Shown here piece after piece: positions 50,794 to 59,608 of a stretch of 64,000 bases of DNA (position 1 is its first letter; each line of letters begins with the position of its first letter). This stretch comes from Kribbella pratensis (lineage in GTDB: Bacteria; Actinomycetota; Actinomycetes; Propionibacteriales; Kribbellaceae), in contig NZ_SODU01000002.1 in assembly GCF_004366075.1 (NCBI RefSeq), positions 372,001 through 436,000 of the forward strand, given 5' to 3'. Position numbers and translations under genes: made by a program. The notes beneath the pieces are model-generated. The model was not told the DNA's origin and did not search any database. It saw nothing but the letters and a program-made list of their open reading frames with translations.

Positions 50794-51567
50794 GTGAACG
50801 ATTTCCTGTTGCTGGACGGCGCCCTGTTACGGCTGGTCGACCCGAGGTTGCTGCGAGCAACGTCGTACGGTCACTTCACCTCGATGCAGGTGCGCGACGG
50901 ACAGGTCGACGGGTTGGACCTGCACTTCGAGCGGCTGGACCGCAGTACGCGGGAGGTCTTCGGCCGGCCGCTCCCCGAGGACCGTGTCCGCGCCGACCTG
51001 CGCGCAGCGCTCGACCAGGCGGGCTCCGGCGACCTCTCGATCCGCGTCAACGTCTTCGCCGACGACGAACTCCACCTACTGACCCGCGTCGGCCCGCCGA
51101 TGGCTCCTGGCACCCAACCGCTCCGCCTGCTCGCCTATCAACACGAACGCGCCGTCCCGCACCTCAAGCACACCGGCACGTTCGACCTCACCTACTACGC
51201 CCGCGCCGCCAAGCAGGCCGGGTACGACGACGCCGTCTTCCACACGGCAACAGGCGAACTCTCCGAAGCCTCCATCTGGAACATCTGCTTCGCCCGCGGC
51301 CCGCACCTCGTCTTCCCCGCCGCGCCGACCCTCCCCGGCATCCGCCAGCAGGTCCTCCAACGCGGCCTGGAGTCCTTCGACACAGCCCCGATCCCCCTCG
51401 CCGACCTCCCGACGTACGACGCCGCCTACCTGACGAACTCCATCGACCCCGCACTCCCCGTCGCGTCGATCACGACAGCCGCCGGCACCACGACATACGC
51501 CCCGCACTCACCCTCAGCGACCACCATCACCAAGGCCTACGCAAGCCTCCCCGCCCAACCCATCTGA
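50794..51567 (+). CDS. Class IV aminotransferase-like protein
   Basis: A 257-aa fold-type IV PLP enzyme (BCAT/ADCL family). The start is GTG 50794 (another GTG six bases upstream). The sequence YYARAAKQAGYDDAVFHTATGELSEASIWNICF contains the conserved region around E-x-S-x-x-N. The preceding KHTGTFDLTYYARAAK holds the likely PLP-lysine position, and a later SIDPALPVASI is typical of 4-amino-4-deoxychorismate lyase. No Shine-Dalgarno and a very short intergenic gap suggest a leaderless message. Substrate unclear. Confidence 0.82.
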   Translation: MNDFLLLDGALLRLVDPRLLRATSYGHFTSMQVRDGQVDGLDLHFERLDRSTREVFGRPLPEDRVRADLRAALDQAGSGDLSIRVNVFADDELHLLTRVGPPMAPGTQPLRLLAYQHERAVPHLKHTGTFDLTYYARAAKQAGYDDAVFHTATGELSEASIWNICFARGPHLVFPAAPTLPGIRQQVLQRGLESFDTAPIPLADLPTYDAAYLTNSIDPALPVASITTAAGTTTYAPHSPSATTITKAYASLPAQPI

Positions 51568-51576
51568 CCGAAACGG

Positions 51577-53037
51577 CTAGGTGCGGTCGGCCCACCAGCG
51601 GAGGAGGGCTTCGCGGGCCTGGTCTTCGCCGAGGGGGCCCTGGTCGAGGCGGAGTTCCATGAGGAACTTGTAGGCCTCGCCTACTTCGCGGCCGGGGGAG
51701 ATGCCGAGGATCTGCATGATCTGGTTGCCGTCGAGGTCGGGGCGGAGAGCGTCGAGTTCCTCCTGCTCCTGGAGGCGCTCGATGCGGGATTCCAGGTCGT
51801 CGTACGCGGCCCGGAGCGACTCCGCCTTGCGGCGGTTGCGGGTCGTGCAGTCGGCGCGGGTCAGGATGTGCAGCCGCTCGAGCTGGTCACCCGCGTCCCG
51901 GACGTAGCGGCGTACGGCGGAATCCGTCCACTCGCCGTCGCCGTACCCGTGGAAGCGCAGGTGCAGCTCGATCAGCTTGCTCACCTGCTCGATCTGCTCG
52001 TTGCTGAACCGCAGCGCCTTCATCCGCTTCCGCGCCAGCTTTGCCCCGACCACGTCGTGGTGGTGGAACGTCACCTTCCGCGCACCCTCGAACTTCAGCG
52101 TCTTCGGTTTCCCGATGTCGTGGATGAGTGCCGCGAACCGAACGACGAAATCCGGCGTCGGAACAGACAGACGAGATTCCAGGTCGATCGCCTGATCGAG
52201 GACGGTGAGTGAGTGCTCGTACACATCCTTGTGCCGATGGTGCTCGTCCTTCATCAGCTGCAGCGCCGGCAGCTCGGGCAGCACGTGCTCGGCCAGCCCG
52301 GTCGAGACCAGCAGGTCGAGCCCGATCCGGGGGTGGTCGGCGCAGATCAGCTTCTCCAGCTCGTCACGGACCCGTTCGGCGGACACGATCGTGATCCGGT
52401 CGGCCATCGCGGTCATCGCCGTCACCACGGCCGGGTCGGGCGTGAAGCCGAGCTGCGCCGCGAACCGGGCCGCCCGCATCATCCGCAGCGGGTCGTCCGA
52501 GAACGAGTCCTCCGGCGTACCGGGGGTCCGGATCCGCTGGTGCGCGACGTCCTCCATCCCGCCGTACGGGTCGACGAACTGCCGCGACGGCAGTCGGACC
52601 GCCATCGCGTTCATCGCGAAGTCCCGGCGGGCCAGGTCCCCCTCCAGGCTGTCGCCGTACGCCACCTCCGGCTTGCGCGAGGTGGGATCGTAGGTCTCCG
52701 ACCTGTACGTCGTGATCTCCAGGACCCACTCGCCCTTCCGACAACCGATGGTGCCGAACGCCTTGCCGATGTCCCAGACATGGTCCGCCCAGCCGGACAG
52801 CAGCCGCTCGATCACGTCCGGGTGCGCTGACGTGGTGAAGTCGAGATCCTTGCTCCCCCGGCCGAGGAGAATGTCCCGGACAGGACCGCCGACCAGCGCG
52901 ATCTCGTGGCCTGCGTCGGCGAACCGGTGGCCGAGTTCGTCGACCACCGGGGCGAGTTCCAGCAGGGCCTGGACTGCTCGTCGCTGTACGGCGGGCAACG
53001 ATCCGGCGGAGGCTGACTGGTCGGCAAAGGGTGACAC
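51577..53037 (-). CDS. cca: CCA tRNA nucleotidyltransferase
   Basis: A 486-aa class II enzyme adding CCA to tRNA 3' ends. Head domain motif GGPVRDILLGRGSKDLDFTTSA has the catalytic DxD. The neck contains the RRDFAMNAMAVRL motif. Body and tail follow with an added HD domain (FAALIHDIGKPKTL, HHHDVVGAKLARKRM). This head-plus-HD layout is the normal actinobacterial PcnA form. Start GTG 53037 is 24 bases from the divergent DUF6049 gene. In M. tuberculosis a mutT4-type gene sits in that gap (Rv3908); here it is absent. Confidence 0.95.
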   Translation of the reverse strand: MSPFADQSASAGSLPAVQRRAVQALLELAPVVDELGHRFADAGHEIALVGGPVRDILLGRGSKDLDFTTSAHPDVIERLLSGWADHVWDIGKAFGTIGCRKGEWVLEITTYRSETYDPTSRKPEVAYGDSLEGDLARRDFAMNAMAVRLPSRQFVDPYGGMEDVAHQRIRTPGTPEDSFSDDPLRMMRAARFAAQLGFTPDPAVVTAMTAMADRITIVSAERVRDELEKLICADHPRIGLDLLVSTGLAEHVLPELPALQLMKDEHHRHKDVYEHSLTVLDQAIDLESRLSVPTPDFVVRFAALIHDIGKPKTLKFEGARKVTFHHHDVVGAKLARKRMKALRFSNEQIEQVSKLIELHLRFHGYGDGEWTDSAVRRYVRDAGDQLERLHILTRADCTTRNRRKAESLRAAYDDLESRIERLQEQEELDALRPDLDGNQIMQILGISPGREVGEAYKFLMELRLDQGPLGEDQAREALLRWWADRT

Positions 53038-53061
53038 GGGGATCTAGGTTACGGTGACGGC

Positions 53062-55368
53062 GTGTTCAGACGGCGACTGAGGCTCTCCGCGGTGGCGGGC
53101 GCCTGCCTTGTGGTTGCTGCCTCGGCAGCGACTCTGGGCGCTCCCGCCGAGGCGGAGGCGGCGCCCACCGACGAGCCGGCCGTCCAGGTCACCATCGATT
53201 CGTTCGGCCCGACCGCGCCGAAACCCGGCCAGCCGGTCGTGATCAAGGGCCGGGTGACGAACACCAGCTCGGTGACGTTCGAGGAACCGCAGGCCCTCGC
53301 CTGTATCGACCGGACCCGCCTGGCCAGTACGTCGGCGCTGGACGCGATCTCGACCGAGCAGAACATCCCGATGAGCGAGCGCGACAGCTGCCGCAACCTG
53401 ACCAACGACGAGCAGACCTTCCAGCCGTTCGATCAGCCGCTCGCGCCGAAGGAAACCGTCGACTTCACGCTCACGGTGCCGTGGAAGGAATGGCGGATCA
53501 ACGACCAGACCGGCGTGTACGTCGTCGGCGTGGCGTTCCGGGGGCAGCCGCCGAACAGCTCGCGGATCATGGCCGGCCGAGCCCGCACCCTGATGCCGGT
53601 GCTCGGCAAGGAGCCGCTGACCCGTCCGGTCAACACCGCTCTCGTCGTACCGCTGCGGCATCGCCCGACCCAGCTCGGAGGCAAGAACTTCGCCAACGAC
53701 TCACTGGCAACGTCGCTGGCTCCGGCCGGATCACTCGGCCGGCTGCTCGCCCTCGGCCGGCAGCACCAGGTCACCTGGCTGGTGGACCCGGCGATGCTCG
53801 ACGAGATCCGGCAGCTGGCGAAGGGGTACGTCGTCGTCGGCGAGAACGGCCAGACCACGATCGGGACCGGACAGACTGTCGCGACCACCTGGCTCAAGGA
53901 GTTCGACGCCGGGCGGGCCCGCGGCAACCAGGTCGTGCTGCTGCCGTACGGCGACCCGGACGTAGCCGGTCTCCTGGACTCTGGTGAGCCGCTGAAGAAG
54001 CTCGTCGCGCAGGCCCGCACGAAGACCGAACGGTCCGGTGGCGAACTGGCCCCGGGCTTCACCAACGGGCTGTCGCTCGAGGGCGGCGCGGCCGCCGGCC
54101 GCTACCTGGCCGCGGCATCCGGCGGTTTCACCGGCGCCACCACCGACGATCTGAACCTGGTCAGCAGCTCGTCGTGGTCGGCCTCAACCCGCCCGGTGCT
54201 GACCAGCACCCCCGTGTACGACGTACTGACGCCCGAAGGCCCTGATCAGATCGTCCGCACGGTGATCGCCAACTCGTCCCTGACCACTGGCGGCCCGGAT
54301 CCGGAGACCGCCGAGAGCCCGCTGCAGGTCCGGCAACGGTTCGCGGCCGTGACCGCGCTGATCGCGGCCGGCGGCAAGGGCGCCGCGTCGGTGGTCGTCG
54401 CGCCGCCGCGCGGCTGGGACAGCGACGGCCGCGCAACCGCTGCGCTCGCGGGAAGTCTGTCGCTTCCGTGGATCAAGGCCACCGACGTGGCCGACGTGGT
54501 GGCTGCCAATCCGAAACCGCTGACCACCAAGGCACCGGCCGCGGCGAAGACGAACGGCGTACTGACCGAAACGCAGCTGGACGGCATCAGGCAGCTCGAC
54601 GACGCGACCACCACGATGCAGAACCTGCTCGTCGACGGGAACGCGTTGCCGGAGGTGATGACGCAGGCGCTGCTGCGGTCCACGTCGTCCGGCTGGAACG
54701 GGCACCCGGAAGAGGCTCGCCGCTTCAGCGCGATCGAGCTCGGCTCGGCCAACCAGCAGCTCGGCAAGGTGCACCTGGTCAACGCGAGCGTGGATCGCGG
54801 TCTGCGCAAGGAGATCAAGGTCAACCTGGCCGGCAGCAAGGGCACGTTCCCGCTGACGATCACCAACGACACCGACTGGTCGGTCCGGGTCGGCATCGTG
54901 GTCAGCTCGGCGAACCGGTCCGACCTGAAGATCAAGCGGCTGCCGACCGCCGTCCTCGGACCCGGTCAGAAGTGGACGCCCAGGATCACCGCGAGCGCCG
55001 AACAGAACGGTCTGATCCGGGCCACCGCGCAGGTGACCAACGCGGACGGCAAGCCGGTCGGCAAGTCCCAGGAGCTGCTGATCCAGGCCAGCCAGTACGG
55101 CAGCGTCGGCTGGATCCTGGTCGGCGCCGCCTGCGCCCTGCTGTTCGGTACGTCGTTCGTCCGCATCTACCGCCGGGTCCGCACCGAGCGCCGCAACACG
55201 GCCGCCGCGACCACCGCCGCCACCACCGACAGCAGCACCGACGGCAGCACCGACAGCAGCACCGACGGCACGACCGCTGATCCCGCCCACGATCGCCCCG
55301 AGGCGAACGGCGTACCCGAAGCTCCGGATGCGTCCCTGAAAGAAGGAGTCGGTTCGAAGGATGGCTGA
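53062..55368 (+). CDS. DUF6049 family membrane-anchored wall protein (Rv3909-like)
   Basis: A 768-aa protein. An N-terminal signal (RRRLRLSAVAGACLVVAASAATLG) is followed by a beta-rich outer domain (VQVTIDSFGPTAPKPGQPVVI, then FTLTVPWKEWRINDQTGVYVVGV) and a long alpha/beta middle. A single C-terminal helix (VGWILVGAACALLFGTSFVRIY) is followed by a Thr/Asp/Ser-rich cytosolic tail. Orthologues always sit directly before murJ in actinobacteria and are thought to work with it. It overlaps murJ by 8 bases. Function unproven. Confidence 0.88.
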   Translation: MFRRRLRLSAVAGACLVVAASAATLGAPAEAEAAPTDEPAVQVTIDSFGPTAPKPGQPVVIKGRVTNTSSVTFEEPQALACIDRTRLASTSALDAISTEQNIPMSERDSCRNLTNDEQTFQPFDQPLAPKETVDFTLTVPWKEWRINDQTGVYVVGVAFRGQPPNSSRIMAGRARTLMPVLGKEPLTRPVNTALVVPLRHRPTQLGGKNFANDSLATSLAPAGSLGRLLALGRQHQVTWLVDPAMLDEIRQLAKGYVVVGENGQTTIGTGQTVATTWLKEFDAGRARGNQVVLLPYGDPDVAGLLDSGEPLKKLVAQARTKTERSGGELAPGFTNGLSLEGGAAAGRYLAAASGGFTGATTDDLNLVSSSSWSASTRPVLTSTPVYDVLTPEGPDQIVRTVIANSSLTTGGPDPETAESPLQVRQRFAAVTALIAAGGKGAASVVVAPPRGWDSDGRATAALAGSLSLPWIKATDVADVVAANPKPLTTKAPAAAKTNGVLTETQLDGIRQLDDATTTMQNLLVDGNALPEVMTQALLRSTSSGWNGHPEEARRFSAIELGSANQQLGKVHLVNASVDRGLRKEIKVNLAGSKGTFPLTITNDTDWSVRVGIVVSSANRSDLKIKRLPTAVLGPGQKWTPRITASAEQNGLIRATAQVTNADGKPVGKSQELLIQASQYGSVGWILVGAACALLFGTSFVRIYRRVRTERRNTAAATTAATTDSSTDGSTDSSTDGTTADPAHDRPEANGVPEAPDASLKEGVGSKDG

Positions 55369-57007
55369 CCGCACCCTGCGCTCCGCGGCGGTGATGGCAG
55401 CCGGAACGGTGCTGTCCCGCCTGCTCGGATTCATCCGGATCGCCCTGCTCGCGGCCGCCATCGGTACGGCGCTGCGCGGCGACATCTTCACCGCCGCGAA
55501 CACGATCCCGAACAGCCTGTACATCCTGCTGGCCGGCGGCGTCTTCAACACCGTGCTGGTCCCGCAGCTGGTGCGCGCGATCAAGAACCACGACGACGGC
55601 GGCCAGGACTTCACGAACCGGATCCTGACCTTCGGTTTCGTCGTCCTCGCGATCGTCACGGTGGCCTGTGTACTGCTGGCGCCGGCGATCGCCGAGCTGT
55701 ACCTGCCGAAGGAGCTGCACGACCCGTCCCGGGTGACCGAGAAGGCGAACATGATCATGTTCGTACGGCTCTGCCTGCCGCAGATCTTCTTCTACGGCGC
55801 GTTCGTCCTGGTCGGGCAGGTGCTGAACGCGCGTCGCCGGTTCGGTCCGATGATGTGGGCGCCGATCGCGAACAACATCGTCGCGTGCGCATCGATCGTG
55901 GTCTTCCTGCTGATCTACCGGGTCGGCGACAACCCGCCGACGTACAGCCACGGCGAGGAGCTGCTGCTCGGGCTCGGGCACACGGTGGGCATCGCCGTAC
56001 AACTGCTGGTGCTGCTGCCCTATCTGAAGGCGAGCGGGCACACCTACAAGCCGAAGTTCGGCCTCCGCGGAACCGGTCTGGGACACACTGCCCGATTGGG
56101 CATCTGGACAGTTCTCTTCGTCGCCGTGAACCAGGTGACGCTGGTCGTCGTCACCCAGCTCGCGATCGCCGGTAGCGCCTCGAGTGATCCCGGCGCGAAG
56201 GCCGGTCTGTTCGCGTACAGCACCGCGATGCTAATCATCCTGGTGCCGCACGGCATCGTCACGGTGTCGCTCGCGACCGCGGCCCTGCCGCAGATGTCGG
56301 CGCTGGCGGCCGACGGGGACACCGCCGAGGTGGGGCGGATGTCCGCCCGGTCGATCCGGCAGACGCTCGCGATCGTCGTACCGGCGGCCGCCGCGATGAT
56401 CGCGTTCGCCTATCCGATCGTGACGATCATCGCCGGGTACGGCTCGGGTAAGAACAACCTGACGCTGATGTCGTACACGTTGATGACGCTGGCGCTCGGG
56501 ATCGTGCCGTTCACCGTGCAGTACTTCCAGCTCCGCACGTTCTACGCCTTCGAGGACACCCGTACGCCGTTCTTCCTGCAGTGTGTGATCGCGGCCACGA
56601 ACATCGCGGCAGCCGTGATCGGGGTCCGGGTCCTGCTGGACCAGGCGCACCTGCGGTTCAGCGGTGTGGTGCTCGGCGGGGCGTACGCGCTGGCGTACCT
56701 GGTCGCCGTACTGATCTCGCGGCCGGTCCTGCGGCGCAGGGTGCCGCGGGTCCCGGGCGCCGGGATCGGGCTGCCGCTGCTCGCGATGGTGATCGCCGCG
56801 GTGGCCGGCGCGGGTGCGGGCCGCGTGGTGCTCTGGCTGCTGAGCCTCGCGATCGACTGGTCCGGACCCCTCGGCGCCGTCCTCCAACTGGCCGCTGCGG
56901 CGGCCGTGATGCTGCCGGTGTACGCCGCCGTGTCACGGGTACTCCGTATTCACGAGGTCAACGACGTGGTGTCCATGGTCACATCGAAGTTGCCGATCCG
57001 CCGCTGA
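55361..57007 (+). CDS. murJ: Lipid II flippase MurJ (MviN)
   Basis: A 548-aa polytopic MOP-superfamily protein with 14 or so helices, flipping lipid II to the outside for wall synthesis. Conserved features include SRLLGFIRIALLAAAIG near the start, GGVFNTVLVPQLVRA, and Arg/Asp positions in the first helices. The protein lacks the C-terminal kinase-like extension that mycobacterial MviN carries; that domain is encoded by the next gene. Overlaps DUF6049 gene. A hairpin lies in the gap to the pseudokinase gene. Confidence 0.93.
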   Translation: MADRTLRSAAVMAAGTVLSRLLGFIRIALLAAAIGTALRGDIFTAANTIPNSLYILLAGGVFNTVLVPQLVRAIKNHDDGGQDFTNRILTFGFVVLAIVTVACVLLAPAIAELYLPKELHDPSRVTEKANMIMFVRLCLPQIFFYGAFVLVGQVLNARRRFGPMMWAPIANNIVACASIVVFLLIYRVGDNPPTYSHGEELLLGLGHTVGIAVQLLVLLPYLKASGHTYKPKFGLRGTGLGHTARLGIWTVLFVAVNQVTLVVVTQLAIAGSASSDPGAKAGLFAYSTAMLIILVPHGIVTVSLATAALPQMSALAADGDTAEVGRMSARSIRQTLAIVVPAAAAMIAFAYPIVTIIAGYGSGKNNLTLMSYTLMTLALGIVPFTVQYFQLRTFYAFEDTRTPFFLQCVIAATNIAAAVIGVRVLLDQAHLRFSGVVLGGAYALAYLVAVLISRPVLRRRVPRVPGAGIGLPLLAMVIAAVAGAGAGRVVLWLLSLAIDWSGPLGAVLQLAAAAAVMLPVYAAVSRVLRIHEVNDVVSMVTSKLPIRR

Positions 57008-57023
57008 TCCGGACCGCTTGTGC

Positions 57024-57060
57024 GTTAGTGCACCACCCGTCCGGTCGGTGGGGCACTAAC
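57024..57060 (+). terminator. Hairpin between murJ and the pseudokinase gene
   Basis: A 14-bp stem with one mismatch (57024-57037 with 57047-57060) and a 9-base loop, no T-run. It could terminate or attenuate murJ transcription, setting a different level for the downstream genes. Confidence 0.55.
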
Positions 57061-57109
57061 ATGGGGCCTGCGATCAGGCCGCTGGGCATCAAGGAGGGCG
57101 AGAGACACC

Positions 57110-58768
57110 GTGTCGAACCAGACCGTGAGTCCTGGTGCCCTCTTGGCCGGGCGGTACCGGATCGCCGAGTTGCTCGCGGAGATCGACGGTGCCCGGGTAT
57201 GGCGTGCCGTGGACGAGGTTCTCAGCCGCGCGGTCGTCGTCGACGTCCTGCCGGTCGGTGACCCCCGGACCAATCTGCTCTTCGACGCCGCCCGCCGGGC
57301 CGCCGCGGCGAACGACCCGCGGTTCCTGCGGGTGCTCGACTGCGACATGCACGACGGCGTGACGTACTGCGTTCGCGAGTGGGCGGGCGGCCGGACGCTG
57401 GAGCGGATGCTCGACAGCGGACCGCTCACCGGACAGCAGGCCGGGTGGCTGGCCCGCGAGGTGTCCGAGGCCCTCGAGAACCTGCACCGCACCGGTTACG
57501 CGCACGGTGCGATCAGCCCGGCGACCGTGGTGATCACGGACGCGGGCGCGATCAAGGTCATCGGTGTCGCCACCGAGGCGGCGCTGCGGTCGTCCGGTGC
57601 CGGTTCGCCCGAGGAGGACGTGCATTCCCTCGGCCAACTGCTCTACGCGTCGCTGACCGGCCGCTGGCCCGGTCCGGCGCCGGCCTGGGGCATGCAGCCC
57701 GCGCCCGTCGAGCACGGCCGGCTGTTGAGCCCGCGCCAGGTGCGCGCCGGCGTACCGCGCTCCCTGGACGACATCTGCGACCGCCTGCTCGGTGACCCGC
57801 CGCGGCACCACGCGCCGCCGATCACCAGCGCGGCCGGCCTGTCCGCGGCGCTGTCCGGTGTCGTCGGCAGCTCGCACGAGCCGCCGAACCAGATGGACGA
57901 GACCGTCCAGGTCGCCCGGCAGAACGGCAGCGTCGACGACGCCACCCAGGTGGTGCCGCAGGCCCCGCCGCCGGCGATCGACCCCTCCCCGCAACCGGCG
58001 TATGAGGCGGAGCAGAACGGCTATCAGCCCTCACAGGCGGCGTACAACCCGGCCACCGACACCCGTCCGATACGCCGGCAGCCACCGCCGCCCGCGAACG
58101 GGAACGGCCGGCGCCGGCACGAGGAGCCGAAGGCCAAGGGCGGCTGGGGCGGCCGGATCCTGATCCTGCTCGCGATCCTGGCCCTGCTGTCGGTGATCGC
58201 GATGGCGCAGTTCCTGCTCAAGGGCGCGATGAACAACGACCAGGGCGGCGACGGCGGCACGAAGAGCAGTGCCCCGCCGCAGACCAGCACCACCCCGTCG
58301 GCGACCACCGGCGGGAAGGCGACGATCGCGAGCGCCAAGGACTTCGACCCGGACGGCAACGGCAACGAGCATCCGGACGACGTTGCGAACACCTACGACG
58401 GCAAGGCCACGACGACCTGGACGACGATGTCGTACAGCCGGGCGAACCTCGGCGGCGAGAAGCCCGGTGTCGGTATCTACTACGACCTGGGCTCGCCCAC
58501 GAACGTGTCGAAGGTGCAGGTCGCGCTGAAGGGCGACGGCACCAGCGTCCAGCTGATGGTCCCGAAGAACGACGGCGGCGCGGCGCCGACGGCGACCGAC
58601 GGCTGGAAGCCGGTTGCCACCCAGGAGAACCAGCCTGAGGGTACGGTGACTCTGACGCCCTCGGCACCGACCGAGACGCAGTACGTGCTCGTCTGGCTGA
58701 CGAAGCTTCCGAAGGAAGACGGCGGCAAGTACCGGGGCACGATCTCGGAGGTCACGATCCAGAAATGA
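57110..58768 (+). CDS. MviN-type pseudokinase with C-terminal discoidin-like domain
   Basis: A 552-aa protein starting at GTG 57110. Residues 10-260 are a Ser/Thr kinase fold without catalytic residues: the VAIK Lys region reads VVVDVLP, the HRD loop is YAHGAISPATVVITD (HGAISP) and DFG is VIGV. It is therefore a pseudokinase like the one fused to MviN in Mycobacterium, where its phosphorylated form binds FhaA and slows lipid II flipping. A linker and a helix follow (LILLAILALLSVIAMAQFLL), then an outer discoidin-like domain (IASAKDFDPDGNGNEHPDDV ... YRGTISEVTIQK). It overlaps sigM by four bases. Confidence 0.88.
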   Translation: MSNQTVSPGALLAGRYRIAELLAEIDGARVWRAVDEVLSRAVVVDVLPVGDPRTNLLFDAARRAAAANDPRFLRVLDCDMHDGVTYCVREWAGGRTLERMLDSGPLTGQQAGWLAREVSEALENLHRTGYAHGAISPATVVITDAGAIKVIGVATEAALRSSGAGSPEEDVHSLGQLLYASLTGRWPGPAPAWGMQPAPVEHGRLLSPRQVRAGVPRSLDDICDRLLGDPPRHHAPPITSAAGLSAALSGVVGSSHEPPNQMDETVQVARQNGSVDDATQVVPQAPPPAIDPSPQPAYEAEQNGYQPSQAAYNPATDTRPIRRQPPPPANGNGRRRHEEPKAKGGWGGRILILLAILALLSVIAMAQFLLKGAMNNDQGGDGGTKSSAPPQTSTTPSATTGGKATIASAKDFDPDGNGNEHPDDVANTYDGKATTTWTTMSYSRANLGGEKPGVGIYYDLGSPTNVSKVQVALKGDGTSVQLMVPKNDGGAAPTATDGWKPVATQENQPEGTVTLTPSAPTETQYVLVWLTKLPKEDGGKYRGTISEVTIQK

Positions 58769-59493
58769 CCGCTCACGTGGACTCGGGCAATCCGCCGCCC
58801 CGGCCGGACGTCCCGCGCATCGGCGCGGACGAGCCGGTCCCGCAGGGCGCGGCGCAGCCTGCCCCAGCGAGCGGACCGGTGAGCTACGACCAACTGGACG
58901 ACCACGAGCTGCTGCGGATGCACGTGTCCGGCAACCCGGACACATTCGGGTTCCTGGTCAAGCGGCACAGGGACCGGATGTGGGCGGTTGCGATCCGTAC
59001 CCTCGGTGAGCCCGAAGAAGCCGCGGACGCGCTCCAGGAGGCGTTCATCTCGGCGTTCCGCCGGGCCGACTCGTTCCGCGGGGACGCGAAGGTGACCACC
59101 TGGCTGCACCGGATCGTGGTGAACGCCTGCCTGGACCGGATCCGCCGCCGCCAGGTGCGTGCCGCCGACCCGCTGCCCGAGGACGAGGACCGCGCCGCCG
59201 AGCTGGCCGGGCCGGCCGAGGACGACCCGGCCGAGGTCCGGGAGCGCCGGCTGGACGTGCTGAACGCGCTCAAGCAGATCAACGAGGACCAGCGCGCCGC
59301 ACTGGTCCTGGTCGACATGGAGGGGTACTCGATCGAGGAGGCGGCCGCGATCCTCGACTGTGCCCCCGGCACGGTCAAGTCGCGCTGCGCCCGCGGTCGC
59401 GCCAAGCTGCTCCCGCTGCTGCGTCACTGGCAGACGACCCGGCAGTCCGACGTACCGGAGAAATCCGCCGCGGAAGCGGTGGGAACCGAATGA
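58765..59493 (+). CDS. sigM: ECF sigma factor SigM
   Basis: A 242-aa sigma-70 of the extracytoplasmic-function type. Region 2 is VSGNPDTFGFLVKRHRDRMWAVAIRTLG ... EAADALQEAFISAFRRADSFRG. Region 4 is LKQINEDQRAALVLVDMEGYSIEEAAAILDCAPGTVKSRCARGRAKL. An ~55-residue Pro/Asp/Gly-rich leader precedes it. Order murJ-kinase-sigM-anti-sigma-trxB-trxA matches mycobacterial Rv3910-Rv3914, supporting the SigM identity. Probably released by its anti-sigma factor under envelope or thiol stress and controls thioredoxin genes. Confidence 0.92.
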   Translation: MTAHVDSGNPPPRPDVPRIGADEPVPQGAAQPAPASGPVSYDQLDDHELLRMHVSGNPDTFGFLVKRHRDRMWAVAIRTLGEPEEAADALQEAFISAFRRADSFRGDAKVTTWLHRIVVNACLDRIRRRQVRAADPLPEDEDRAAELAGPAEDDPAEVRERRLDVLNALKQINEDQRAALVLVDMEGYSIEEAAAILDCAPGTVKSRCARGRAKLLPLLRHWQTTRQSDVPEKSAAEAVGTE

Positions 59494-59566
59494 CCCGGTT
59501 CCCCGTCCTAGCGAAGTCGCCTGCCTCTGGCGACCGGACGACTGACGCCTTCGACCGGAGCTTCAT

Positions 59567-59608
59567 ATGACCACCCCGCGCACCTCCCGTGAGGAGGCGA
59601 GCCCCTGA
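59567..59608 (+). CDS. 13-codon leader mini-ORF before the anti-sigma gene
   Basis: ATG 59567 to TGA 59608 encodes MTTPRTSREEASP. GGAG is 6 bases before the ATG, and the stop overlaps the anti-sigma start as TGATG. The anti-sigma gene's own GAGGAG lies inside the mini-ORF. This could couple anti-sigma translation to reading of the leader, or be chance. Confidence 0.4.
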   Translation: MTTPRTSREEASP

